In this document: positions 25,184 through 31,560 of the stretch, piece by piece | Numbering within the stretch: the stretch's first letter is position 1 | Layout: the number at the start of each line of letters is the position of its first letter | From: Buchananella hordeovulneris | GTDB lineage: Bacteria > Actinomycetota > Actinomycetes > Actinomycetales > Actinomycetaceae | Assembly (NCBI GenBank): GCA_030529545.1 | Contig: JAUMWR010000024.1 | Location: 1,654 to 33,811, forward strand | Length of the DNA: 32,158 nt | Reading direction: 5' to 3' | Program-made: the position numbers and the translations under genes | The notes under the pieces: model-generated | Seen by the model: the letters and a program-made list of their open reading frames with translations, nothing else | Databases searched by the model: none | What the model was told of the DNA's origin: nothing

Positions 25184-25772
25184 GCTGCGATCCGTCCTGT
25201 GGTCGTGAGTTCGTGGGCGCGTTCAGCCATGACCGCGAGCGCGGCGGCGGCTTGTTGGGGGACGACGCCGTTGCCGAGGGCGCGGAGTTGTGCGGTGCGG
25301 GACAGGCCGGCTTGATGAAGGTGCACCAGTGGGTCGTCCCCGTCGCGGTGGTGGTGTGCCCGAAAAGCGGGCGCACCGAGGACAAGGCCAGGACCGCCGA
25401 GAGCGGGATTTGCACCTCGGACCACTTGAAAACGAGTACCCCGTGTGGTTTCAGCACCCGGAAGCACTCATCGAAGCCGGCCCGAATGTCGTCCTGCCAT
25501 GTCGGCAGGAGGGCGCCGTATTTGGACGCCAGCCATGACGATTCGCCTAGCCGCGCTAGGTGTGGGGGATCGAAAACAACGAGATAGAAGGACTCGTCAT
25601 CGAAAGGAAGGTTGCGGAAGTCGGCGATTTGGTCGGGCGCGATGTTCAGAGTGCGCCCGTCGCAGAGTTGCATTGTCTCGGCGCGGCTGTCGCAGAAGGT
25701 GGCGCGGGGATCGCGCTTGTCGAACCACATCATCCTGGCACCGCAGGTCACATCCAGCACCGGCGTGGTCAT
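25161..25772 (-). CDS. DNA methyltransferase-like protein (class I SAM) with foreign C-terminal tail
   Basis: 203 residues. Residues 1-154 match a phage SAM-dependent methyltransferase: DVTCGARMMWFDKRDP (7-22), FRNLPFDDESFYLVVFDPPH with the FDPPH motif at 67-71, and ECFRVLKPHGVLVFKW. The family normally ends near THWCTFIK, here at 147-154. Residues 155-203 are unlike the family (Pro/Ser/Arg) and are read out of frame from DNA that in the other frame encodes the end of a C5-cytosine methylase. Probably modifies phage DNA against restriction. The ATG overlaps the upstream stop. Confidence 0.8.
   Translation of the reverse strand: MTTPVLDVTCGARMMWFDKRDPRATFCDSRAETMQLCDGRTLNIAPDQIADFRNLPFDDESFYLVVFDPPHLARLGESSWLASKYGALLPTWQDDIRAGFDECFRVLKPHGVLVFKWSEVQIPLSAVLALSSVRPLFGHTTTATGTTHWCTFIKPACPAPHNSAPSATASSPNKPPPRSRSWLNAPTNSRPQDGSQHERFAHR
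25180..25310 (-). pseudogene. Remnant: C-terminal tail of a C5-cytosine methyltransferase, out of frame
   Basis: In the frame shifted against the methyltransferase above, the DNA encodes GLSRTAQLRALGNGVVP and then QQAAAALAVMAERAHEL. LRALGNGVVP with following Ala-rich helix is the hallmark C-terminus of Dcm-like enzymes. No start codon or other methylase motif precedes it in this frame; upstream is only the shadow of the neighbouring gene. Its stop overlaps the ATG of the next gene, so this was once the in-frame end of a gene, or is reached by frameshifting. Confidence 0.6.
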
Positions 25773-26122
25773 CGGTCTACCCCCTCGGGGGCGCCAACGT
25801 TTAGAAATTCTCGAATGGTTGCTGCGTCAATCGTGTTGGTGATGGCTAGGTCGGCAGTGCCCTCGCTAGCCGCCAGCAGGAGGGAGGCGAACGCGGCGAC
25901 GGCGGCCAGGCCAGACACGGACATGGCGATGGCGAGGGTGGTCTCGACGCGGGCCCGGTGCGTACCCAGTAGCGGGGCCGGGGCGTCCAGGTCGTCGGTC
26001 TCGCCACGCAGGAACCGTAGGTCCGCGCGCCAGGCGCGGGCCATGTCAGCCAGATACAGGCCAGCCCAGGACACGGCGGTGGCGGCGGTGAGCGTCGCGG
26101 CGATAATGAGCGCGGTGGTCAT
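25769..26122 (-). CDS. Small membrane protein
   Basis: 117 residues with two hydrophobic segments: residues 3-26 (LIIAATLTAATAVSWAGLYL) and about 63-85 (LAIAMSVSGLAAVAAFASLLL), separated by an Arg/Asp-rich loop. Overlaps both neighbours by ATGA. No family recognised. Membrane proteins in early prophage operons are sometimes superinfection-exclusion factors; there is no direct evidence here. Confidence 0.75.
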   Translation of the reverse strand: MTTALIIAATLTAATAVSWAGLYLADMARAWRADLRFLRGETDDLDAPAPLLGTHRARVETTLAIAMSVSGLAAVAAFASLLLAASEGTADLAITNTIDAATIREFLNVGAPEGVDR

Positions 26123-26964
26123 TTGATGGCCTCCATATCGGCATCTAGGCAGTCAGTCGGGGCGTAGGCGAGGTAGTAGCGCCCATTCGGGGCTCGCCAC
26201 CGGTCCTCACGGCTCTCGACACGCCCGGCACGGCATAGGTCTGCCAGCGTGCGGGTGATCGCAGGGATCGGCAGACGCGGTTTGGCGCGCTGGATGTGCC
26301 ACGACGTGACCGCCCGGATGCCGGTTTTCGGGGCGAGGCGAGCCACAAGCGCGGCGATCTCCTCGATGAGCGGGGCGGGCCTGGGCATGGAAGCGGACGC
26401 GGTCGCGGAGGTGGGCAGGAGGGTGGCTGTAGGTCGATAGACCCGGTAGCTGTGACCATCTGGTCCGGTCCATCGCTCACCACAGGCGACACGGCCTGTG
26501 CGGGACAGGATGGATAGATAGCGTCCCGCCGCGACCGGAGTCACCCATGAGGCGGCAGCACGCAGATGCCACGAGGTACAGCCACCCAGGCCAGAGCGGG
26601 CGGAGGCCTGCGCCACCAGGCGCGCATACTCATCCACCAGCACCGCCGGGCCGGGCCGGCGCCGACGCTTCTCGACGCGAGCGCTGGCCGACGTGCCGGC
26701 CCAGTACCCAAATCGACCATCAGGCCCATCACCCAGCCGGGCACACGCCGCACGCACCGGGCAGGCCTCACACAGGGCACGGGCCTGCTCCAGCGGCATC
26801 CCGCCCCGCTCGCCGGCATCAAAAATGCTCGGCTGACCCGCGCACGCCGCGCCCTCCAGGTCACGCTCCACGAACAGCTCGGCCAGCAGCTCCAGGTGCG
26901 CGGCCCCGAACGGGCTGGACCCCGATCGCACAGCAGGGGGAGCGGTGGCTAGTAGCGTGCTCAC
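26119..26964 (-). CDS. WhiB-like iron-sulfur protein with duplicated C-terminal module
   Basis: 281 residues, two to three times the usual WhiB length. Residues 36-95 are a WhiB domain: the four cluster cysteines are C41, C65, C68 and C74 (ARALCEACPVRAACARLG), followed by FGYWAG, the counterpart of the family's G[VI]WGG turn. After a basic stretch (EKRRRRPG) there are two copies of a ~70-residue module, at 109-178 and 199-269. They share LVA, TSWH, a central helix, RTGRV/RAGRV and RW..P.G..Y..Y.P; the pattern looks like a winged helix. WhiB proteins bind sigma factor and control transcription. Phage versions can block septation or superinfection. Start overlaps the previous stop. Confidence 0.88.
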   Translation of the reverse strand: MSTLLATAPPAVRSGSSPFGAAHLELLAELFVERDLEGAACAGQPSIFDAGERGGMPLEQARALCEACPVRAACARLGDGPDGRFGYWAGTSASARVEKRRRRPGPAVLVDEYARLVAQASARSGLGGCTSWHLRAAASWVTPVAAGRYLSILSRTGRVACGERWTGPDGHSYRVYRPTATLLPTSATASASMPRPAPLIEEIAALVARLAPKTGIRAVTSWHIQRAKPRLPIPAITRTLADLCRAGRVESREDRWRAPNGRYYLAYAPTDCLDADMEAIK

Positions 26965-27920
26965 TGCTCCACCCCCACCTCGGTGATAGGCACGCCAGCC
27001 TCACGCAGCGCGGACGCCAGCCCTGAACTGACGATGCCGGCGGCGAATTTCACGTAGCACACAGCGGCGTGAAGCAGCAGGCGCGCGGCGGCGCGTATGC
27101 TCTGCTCGCACTCCTCAGGCGAGTCCTGCGAGACATCTAGGACCATGAGGGTGAACTCGCCGCGCTGGTGCGGGGCGAGCGCCAGCCACGACCCCCAAAA
27201 AAGGTGATCCCGGCCCCCGACCACCTCATCGGAGGCGCCAGTTATGGCGCCCATCTGCAACCATGCTGCTGCCGGCGACAACGCGGGCGCGACCAGACGG
27301 AAGACACTGAGCAGACCCTCTAGGGCGTAGCCAGCCGCCAGCACCATCCCTGCGGGCGCCAGCTCATCCCCATCATCAAACAAGGCGTCGAGGATCGCTT
27401 CGGCGTCGCGAGCTAGGACTAGATCGCTCTCGTCAGAGAGAAACCGCGTGCACACGCGCGGGAAGCGCGCCACCACACGGGCCAGCGCTTCGGGGGACTC
27501 CCACGCAGGCGTCTCACCCACATCCCCCACCGGTAGTACCAGCGAGGCTGCCACCACCGGGAGGCCCAGCGCGCGAGCAGTGGCCACCTCGATGGACGCG
27601 CCACGCGAACCAGTCCACCCCGGCAGGACCACCACCAAGTCAGCGCGCGCCACCCCCGCCAAGCCCACCGCCATGTACTCCTCCCACGTGGCACCTGCGG
27701 GCAGCTCGACCTCCGCCGGGTTGATCACCTCCGCCACGCCATGTGCCGAGCGACGCAGCGCAGCCGCCACACGATGAAACGCCGCCCGGTTGAAATCCGG
27801 GCGCCCACTCATAGGGCCCGCCAGATAAACCGTCTTGCCCTCCAGCGACAGCTGGGGAGCGTGCGTCGAAGTGCCACCGACCGAGCCAATCGCATCCGTG
27901 GCCTGAATCTCGATACTCAT
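26961..27920 (-). CDS. DUF4406-like nucleotide-hydrolase-fold protein
   Basis: 319 residues. Residues 28-135 match the DUF4406 / nucleoside 2-deoxyribosyltransferase-like fold: VYLAGPMSGRPDFNRAAFH at 31-49, then VINPAEVELPAG and DLVVVLPGWTGSRGASIEVA. The C-terminal 150 residues are a second helical domain (FWGSWLALAPHQRGEF, CEQSIRAAARLLLHAAVCYV) without a recognised family. ATG at 27920 with AAGG 9 bases upstream; preceding codons fall in the intergenic gap. The gene starts after an 88-bp gap, the largest in the early operon, which may hold a secondary promoter. Substrate unknown. Confidence 0.8.
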   Translation of the reverse strand: MSIEIQATDAIGSVGGTSTHAPQLSLEGKTVYLAGPMSGRPDFNRAAFHRVAAALRRSAHGVAEVINPAEVELPAGATWEEYMAVGLAGVARADLVVVLPGWTGSRGASIEVATARALGLPVVAASLVLPVGDVGETPAWESPEALARVVARFPRVCTRFLSDESDLVLARDAEAILDALFDDGDELAPAGMVLAAGYALEGLLSVFRLVAPALSPAAAWLQMGAITGASDEVVGGRDHLFWGSWLALAPHQRGEFTLMVLDVSQDSPEECEQSIRAAARLLLHAAVCYVKFAAGIVSSGLASALREAGVPITEVGVEQ

Positions 27921-28008
27921 CAGAATGTGCCTTCCTACGAAATAGTTGAACCGTGAACTTTTGGGACGTGGGGGACGTGTAGGGGAAAGGGGAACAGGGA
28001 CGAAGGGG

Positions 28009-28917
28009 CTACTCCAGCAGCGGCAACAACGCCGGCGGGGCAGACGCGGGGGAGGGGCGGGCGGTGTCTGCCACATCACCCACCACCAGCGCCGGCGGGG
28101 CATCACGCAGCCGCGCCGCCGCTACCGCCGCGATCTCAGGCGAGAGCTCAAAACCAATCGCGCGGCGCCCGGTATTACGGGCCGCGAGCAGTGTTGTGCC
28201 AGACCCCGCAAACGGGTCCAGAATCAGACCACCGGGCGGGGCGATCGCGCAGAGTTGTTCCATCAAAGCGAGCGGTTTTTGGGTCTGGTGGACTTTGCCC
28301 TGCACCTGCGTGGAGTGCGTGAAAACACTAGGTAGCGCGCCCACTCCCTCGACCTCACCGCGCGGGCCACGCGTGCCCCACTGGATGTATTCCGCCATCA
28401 CCCCGAAGCGGGACAGGAACCGCCGCCCGTTCGGCTTGTGCCACACAGCCGTGCCACGCCACACCGCACCGGCCAGCTGGAGCGCATCAGAAATGGTCGG
28501 AGCCTGACGCCAGTCACAAAACGCGGCCAGCACCCCGCCCGGGGTCAGCAGCTGGAGCACCTGCTCCATCCACCACACCGTCCACGCCTGATAGCTGCGC
28601 TGGTCCCGGTTGTCTCCCATGAAATCGGCGACGCTCGACGAGGCCACCGACTCGTCATCGAAGTATTTTTTGGAGGTCGCTTGGGTGCGATCCCCCCGGA
28701 AAGTCCCGCCCGACGAATACGGCGGGTCGGTCACGCACGCGTCCACCATGCCGGCCATGCCCGAGGCGGCCAGCCAGATCAGACCCTGCAGCGCATTGCC
28801 CTGGTAAAGCGTCACCGCCTCGTCCTGGAACGCCACCGCCGGTGGCTGCGGGGCCGGTACCGACGGCACCACCTCAGTAGCCGGCGGCAAAAACTCACGC
28901 AATCCCCACTCGCTCAC
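28009..28917 (-). CDS. DNA N4-cytosine/N6-adenine methyltransferase
   Basis: 302 residues. Motif IV DPPY at 64-67 comes before motif I DPFAGSGTT at 234-242, the order of beta-class N6/N4 methylases. KPNGRRFLSRFGVMAEYIQW and HQTQKPLALMEQL are further landmarks. It transfers methyl from SAM to an exocyclic amine, most likely to protect phage DNA from restriction. The GTG at 28917 overlaps the RusA stop (GTGA). No cognate restriction gene is nearby. Confidence 0.93.
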   Translation of the reverse strand: MSEWGLREFLPPATEVVPSVPAPQPPAVAFQDEAVTLYQGNALQGLIWLAASGMAGMVDACVTDPPYSSGGTFRGDRTQATSKKYFDDESVASSSVADFMGDNRDQRSYQAWTVWWMEQVLQLLTPGGVLAAFCDWRQAPTISDALQLAGAVWRGTAVWHKPNGRRFLSRFGVMAEYIQWGTRGPRGEVEGVGALPSVFTHSTQVQGKVHQTQKPLALMEQLCAIAPPGGLILDPFAGSGTTLLAARNTGRRAIGFELSPEIAAVAAARLRDAPPALVVGDVADTARPSPASAPPALLPLLE

Positions 28918-29450
28918 GCCACACCCCCAGACACGGCGGGACGCAGCCCATACACGCGCAGCGTCACGCCAGTAGCCGGCGCGCCCGAGCAGGCGGCCCC
29001 AAAACGCTTCGAGACCGCCAGCTCCACCACGCGCGAGTCCTCCACCAGCAGGCCAGACCCACGACGCGGAGCCAGCGCGTCCAAAACCGCGCGGGCCAGC
29101 TTGTCCAGGTCCGGCTTGACCGACGGCAGCGCGCGCCGCAGACGCACCGAGGTCTGCGAGCGCTCCAGGTAAAAAACGACCTCGACCCGCACCGGGCCAT
29201 CCCACGGCTCATCCACCAGCGCGGCAGCAGCGACCGCAGCGGACACCTGGCGGCGCCACAGCCGCAGTGCAGCGGCGTGCTCGTGAGTCACCCGCGCCCT
29301 ACTGAAGCGCGCACCCACCAAACGAGTAGATCCCTGCGTGACCGGCACGCCCTCCACGTCACACTCCACCAGCAGCACCCGGCCACTCACCGGGGCAGCC
29401 AGATCGCGTACCATCCGCAGATCACGCGCCACAGAATCCGACCTGCTCAT
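28914..29450 (-). CDS. rusA: RusA-family Holliday junction resolvase
   Basis: 178 residues. The RusA signature is clear: VPVTQGSTRLVG in the N-terminal third, KPDLDKLARAVLDAL with D114 and D116 in the active site, then LLVEDSRVVELAVSKRF with E137/D138. It resolves branched DNA during phage recombination or before packaging. N-terminal 30 residues extend beyond the usual ~120-residue family. The ATG overlaps the upstream stop. Confidence 0.9.
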   Translation of the reverse strand: MSRSDSVARDLRMVRDLAAPVSGRVLLVECDVEGVPVTQGSTRLVGARFSRARVTHEHAAALRLWRRQVSAAVAAAALVDEPWDGPVRVEVVFYLERSQTSVRLRRALPSVKPDLDKLARAVLDALAPRRGSGLLVEDSRVVELAVSKRFGAACSGAPATGVTLRVYGLRPAVSGGVA

Positions 29451-29902
29451 GCCGCCACCCCCGCCGGGGCGGACAGGCCACCAGGCGCCCGGTCGCGCAC
29501 CATCATGCGGATACGCCCCAGCACAGCCACCAGCTCCGCCGGCACGCGCGGCTCCATGTCACGAGTGCGCAGATCACGAGACCCAGCCCGGATACACGCC
29601 GCACGCAGACGCTGCTCAAAGCGGGTGGGGCCCTCCACGGTCAGCACGTGGAAAAAGCTCGCGTATACACGGGCGCGCAGCGCGGCGGCAGGCACCGTCG
29701 CGGTCGCCGAAAAACCGGCCCCCCACGTGCCCAGAGCCCACCGGTCCACCACCAACACGCGAGACGGCTCACCCGCCACCTGCTCAGCCAGAGCCTGGAG
29801 CACCACACCCGGCAGAGACCCCAACCAGCGACGCGCCATCGAGTAAGCGCGCGCCACCTGCGGGGCCACCTGCGGGACCGTCACATGCTCCGACGAACTC
29901 AT
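29447..29902 (-). CDS. Hypothetical early protein
   Basis: 151 residues, mostly helical, basic. Contains VARAYSMARRWLGSLPGVVLQ, a beta segment (SRVLVVDRWALGTWG) and an Arg-rich C-terminal third (RFEQRLRAACIRAGSRDLR). Not recognised. Coupled to the membrane protein upstream and to RusA downstream by ATGA overlaps. Confidence 0.7.
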   Translation of the reverse strand: MSSSEHVTVPQVAPQVARAYSMARRWLGSLPGVVLQALAEQVAGEPSRVLVVDRWALGTWGAGFSATATVPAAALRARVYASFFHVLTVEGPTRFEQRLRAACIRAGSRDLRTRDMEPRVPAELVAVLGRIRMMVRDRAPGGLSAPAGVAA

Positions 29903-30357
29903 CGCGCCCCACCGCCCGTCATCAGACGCAGCGCCTCACCATCACGCCACTGGCGATACTGGGAGCGGGCACGGCCCAGCGCCTGGAAAATCAGCACACC
30001 CAGCACCAGCACGATCAGCACACCCAGACACGCCAGCAAAGCCTGCGCGATCCAGCCGACCACGGCCACACCACCAGACATGTGGGCACGACCCCACGCG
30101 AAAACCTGCTCGCGCAGCCACCACACACCCGCACCAGCCAGGCCCACCGTGACCAACGCCGCCAGGTCTTTCCACAGGGAGCGGGCCACAAAACCCGCCG
30201 CCGCGCGAACCCGCCGCCCACGCGAGGGCCACAACCGCTCCCCCGACTCCAGCTGAGCGGCACCCTGCAGAGTGTCCTCCGCCTCCTCCACCGAGACACC
30301 ACCAGCCACAACAGGGGCCGGGGCCGGCGAGGGCTTGCCACAATCACACGCGCACAT
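29899..30357 (-). CDS. Membrane protein with Cys-rich N-terminus
   Basis: 152 residues. MCACDCGK at the N-terminus holds three cysteines in six positions, possibly metal-binding. Two membrane segments follow at about 82-103 (AALVTVGLAGAGVWWLREQV) and 110-137 (VVGWIAQALLACLGVLIVL), with a charged tail (RARSQYRQWRDGEALR). Earlier in-frame codons overlap the neighbouring gene and were rejected; the ATG at 30357 overlaps the upstream stop (TGATG). Function unknown. Confidence 0.75.
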   Translation of the reverse strand: MCACDCGKPSPAPAPVVAGGVSVEEAEDTLQGAAQLESGERLWPSRGRRVRAAAGFVARSLWKDLAALVTVGLAGAGVWWLREQVFAWGRAHMSGGVAVVGWIAQALLACLGVLIVLVLGVLIFQALGRARSQYRQWRDGEALRLMTGGGAR

Positions 30358-30542
30358 CACGCCACCACCAGGGCATACATCATCACCGCATAGACGGCGA
30401 TGAGCTGGGCGACCAGGGCCAGGCTCAGCAGGCGCACCAGCACGGGGTGCCGCCGGGCCAGGGAGCGAGCTCCATCGCGCAGGGACGCCCACACAAGCCC
30501 AACCTCGTACTTGACAATCCCCCAATAATGCGCAATACGCAT
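30357..30542 (-). CDS. Small single-pass membrane protein, 61 residues
   Basis: Basic N-terminal half (KYEVGLVWASLRDGARSLAR) and a C-terminal transmembrane helix (LLSLALVAQLIAVYAVMMY). AAGGAG lies 5 bases before the ATG at 30542. Overlaps the next gene by 1 base. Part of a run of three membrane genes near the switch. Confidence 0.7.
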   Translation of the reverse strand: MRIAHYWGIVKYEVGLVWASLRDGARSLARRHPVLVRLLSLALVAQLIAVYAVMMYALVVA

Positions 30543-30582
30543 AGTGACTCCTTCGTGACAGTCTGAAAATGGGGGGCGGTGG

Positions 30583-30687
30583 TCAGACCAGCGCCCCATA
30601 GGCGGTGATGACGACCAGGGCGGCGGCAGCGCACATCACCATGCCGGCGCCTACTACTCGGGCGACCTCGCGCCAGTAGGCACTCAT
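30583..30687 (-). CDS. Very small membrane protein, 34 residues
   Basis: Opens MSAYWREVARVVGAGM and is hydrophobic to the end, VITAYGALV: one transmembrane helix. Its ATG overlaps the stop of the preceding gene (ATGA), which argues for translation despite its size. Function unknown. Confidence 0.55.
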   Translation of the reverse strand: MSAYWREVARVVGAGMVMCAAAALVVITAYGALV

Positions 30688-31181
30688 GCCGCCACCCCCT
30701 GCCCAGAGACAGGCAGGGACACCGTGACCACCGACATCCAGGTGTCACGATCTGCCAGCACACCACCAATACCCAGCGCCGTGGCCAGCAGAGTCTGGGC
30801 GTGCGTGTGGTGACCACCTGCCAGGCGCTCCAGGTAAGCCACCTGCGCCGCCATGTCGTCACGGGCCGCCTCCAAGCGCTTGTCGTCCGACCTGGGCGGG
30901 GTGTATGCGAGCAGCGCAGCGCGGAGCATATCCGCCTCCAGCTGAGCGGCCACAGCCAGCACGCGAGCCATGTAAATGCGCTCGATCAGCTGCTCCGCCC
31001 GCGTCGTGGACTCCACCGGCCCATCCAGCAGCGGCACGAAAAGCGGCGCGCGCTTCGACCAGTCCGGCTGCGCATGCAGCGTCAGACAATCCAGCCGCCC
31101 ATCATCAAGCAGCGGCAGCTCCAGACGCGGGACCGGCGGGGCCGCCAGCCGAGACAAACCAGCAGGGATTCGAGGGTTCAT
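30684..31181 (-). CDS. Hypothetical early protein, first after the Xis-like gene
   Basis: 165 residues. The N-terminus (MNPRIPAGLSRLAAPPVPRL) leads to a helical core: RAEQLIERIYMARVLAVAAQ and then RLEAARDDMAAQVAYLERL. AAAGG lies 9 bases upstream of the ATG at 31181. It is second in the leftward early transcript. No family recognised. Confidence 0.72.
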   Translation of the reverse strand: MNPRIPAGLSRLAAPPVPRLELPLLDDGRLDCLTLHAQPDWSKRAPLFVPLLDGPVESTTRAEQLIERIYMARVLAVAAQLEADMLRAALLAYTPPRSDDKRLEAARDDMAAQVAYLERLAGGHHTHAQTLLATALGIGGVLADRDTWMSVVTVSLPVSGQGVAA

Positions 31182-31211
31182 TGGGGTGCCTTTCAAGATC
31201 AACCGCGAGCA

Positions 31212-31436
31212 CTACTTGGACAGGTGTGCAAGTTGCTCGTGGGCTGTGCGCGCTAGCCGGGCGCGCTGCTTCTCAACGTCTTCTTCGCGGTAGAGTCGCG
31301 CGCCGCGCAAGCCGGGGGCCTTAAATGCGGCCTTTAGGCGGCCCGCCTTGTGCCATCGCGTGATTGTGGAGGGCGTTGTGTGGAGCATGTCAGCCACCTG
31401 GGCGGTGGTGAGTAGCGTGGGCAGCGAATTGGACAT
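31212..31436 (-). CDS. Xis/Cro-like HTH DNA-binding protein
   Basis: 74 residues of the helix-turn-helix_17/excisionase (AlpA/MerR-like) type: LLTTAQVADMLHTTPSTITR is the HTH, RWHKAGRLKAAF the wing, and ARLYREEDVEKQRARL the end. In this position, divergent from the repressor, it is likely to act as excisionase, Cro-type repressor, or both. The ATG at 31436 is at the predicted transcription start of the promoter at 31443-31472, making the mRNA leaderless. An alternative GTG at 31442 has GAGGTG 7 bases upstream. Confidence 0.85.
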   Translation of the reverse strand: MSNSLPTLLTTAQVADMLHTTPSTITRWHKAGRLKAAFKAPGLRGARLYREEDVEKQRARLARTAHEQLAHLSK

Positions 31437-31442
31437 GTGCAC

Positions 31443-31472
31443 AAGCTAGCACCTCGTTGTACACATGCGCAA
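31443..31472 (-). promoter_or_regulatory. Early leftward promoter
   Basis: -35 TTGCGC (31472 to 31467), 18-base spacer, -10 TAGCTT (31448 to 31443). Transcription would start at about the A of the ATG at 31436. The -35 hexamer is the same as that of the repressor promoter, so one protein may contact both. Confidence 0.6.
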
Positions 31473-31509
31473 GTTTGAATGCGGAGTCGGTTTGAACGCT
31501 CGACGCAAC

Positions 31510-31537
31510 GTGCGCGCGCAACCAATTGCGCGCGCAC
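31510..31537. promoter_or_regulatory. Repressor operator (12-bp inverted repeat)
   Basis: Arms GTGCGCGCGCAA and TTGCGCGCGCAC are perfect complements around CCAA. The right arm includes the -35 hexamer of the repressor promoter, so binding here would autoregulate the repressor. Further TTGCGCA half sites are at 31542-31548 (plus) and 31466-31472 (minus). Confidence 0.65.
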
Positions 31538-31554
31538 AAGTTTGCGCATAGAAT
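31526..31554 (+). promoter_or_regulatory. Repressor promoter (leaderless)
   Basis: -35 TTGCGC (31526-31531), 17-base spacer, -10 TAGAAT (31549-31554). Seven bases further lies the ATG at 31561, so the transcript most likely begins at the start codon. There is no ribosome-binding site upstream. Confidence 0.65.
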
Positions 31555-31560
31555 GTGCCT

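Noticed and set aside
25311..25467. Independent gene 25180-25467 with a start at 25467
   Set aside because: Only the part downstream of about 25310 has methylase character; upstream is the shadow of the methyltransferase frame and there is no ribosome-binding site.
28918..29205. N-terminal extension of the DNA methyltransferase to 398 residues
   Set aside because: The extension overlaps the whole C-terminal part of RusA, and the coupled GTG at 28917 gives a complete methylase.
31555..31560. GTG start of the repressor at 31555
   Set aside because: It overlaps the -10 box; the ATG at 31561 coincides with the expected transcription start.
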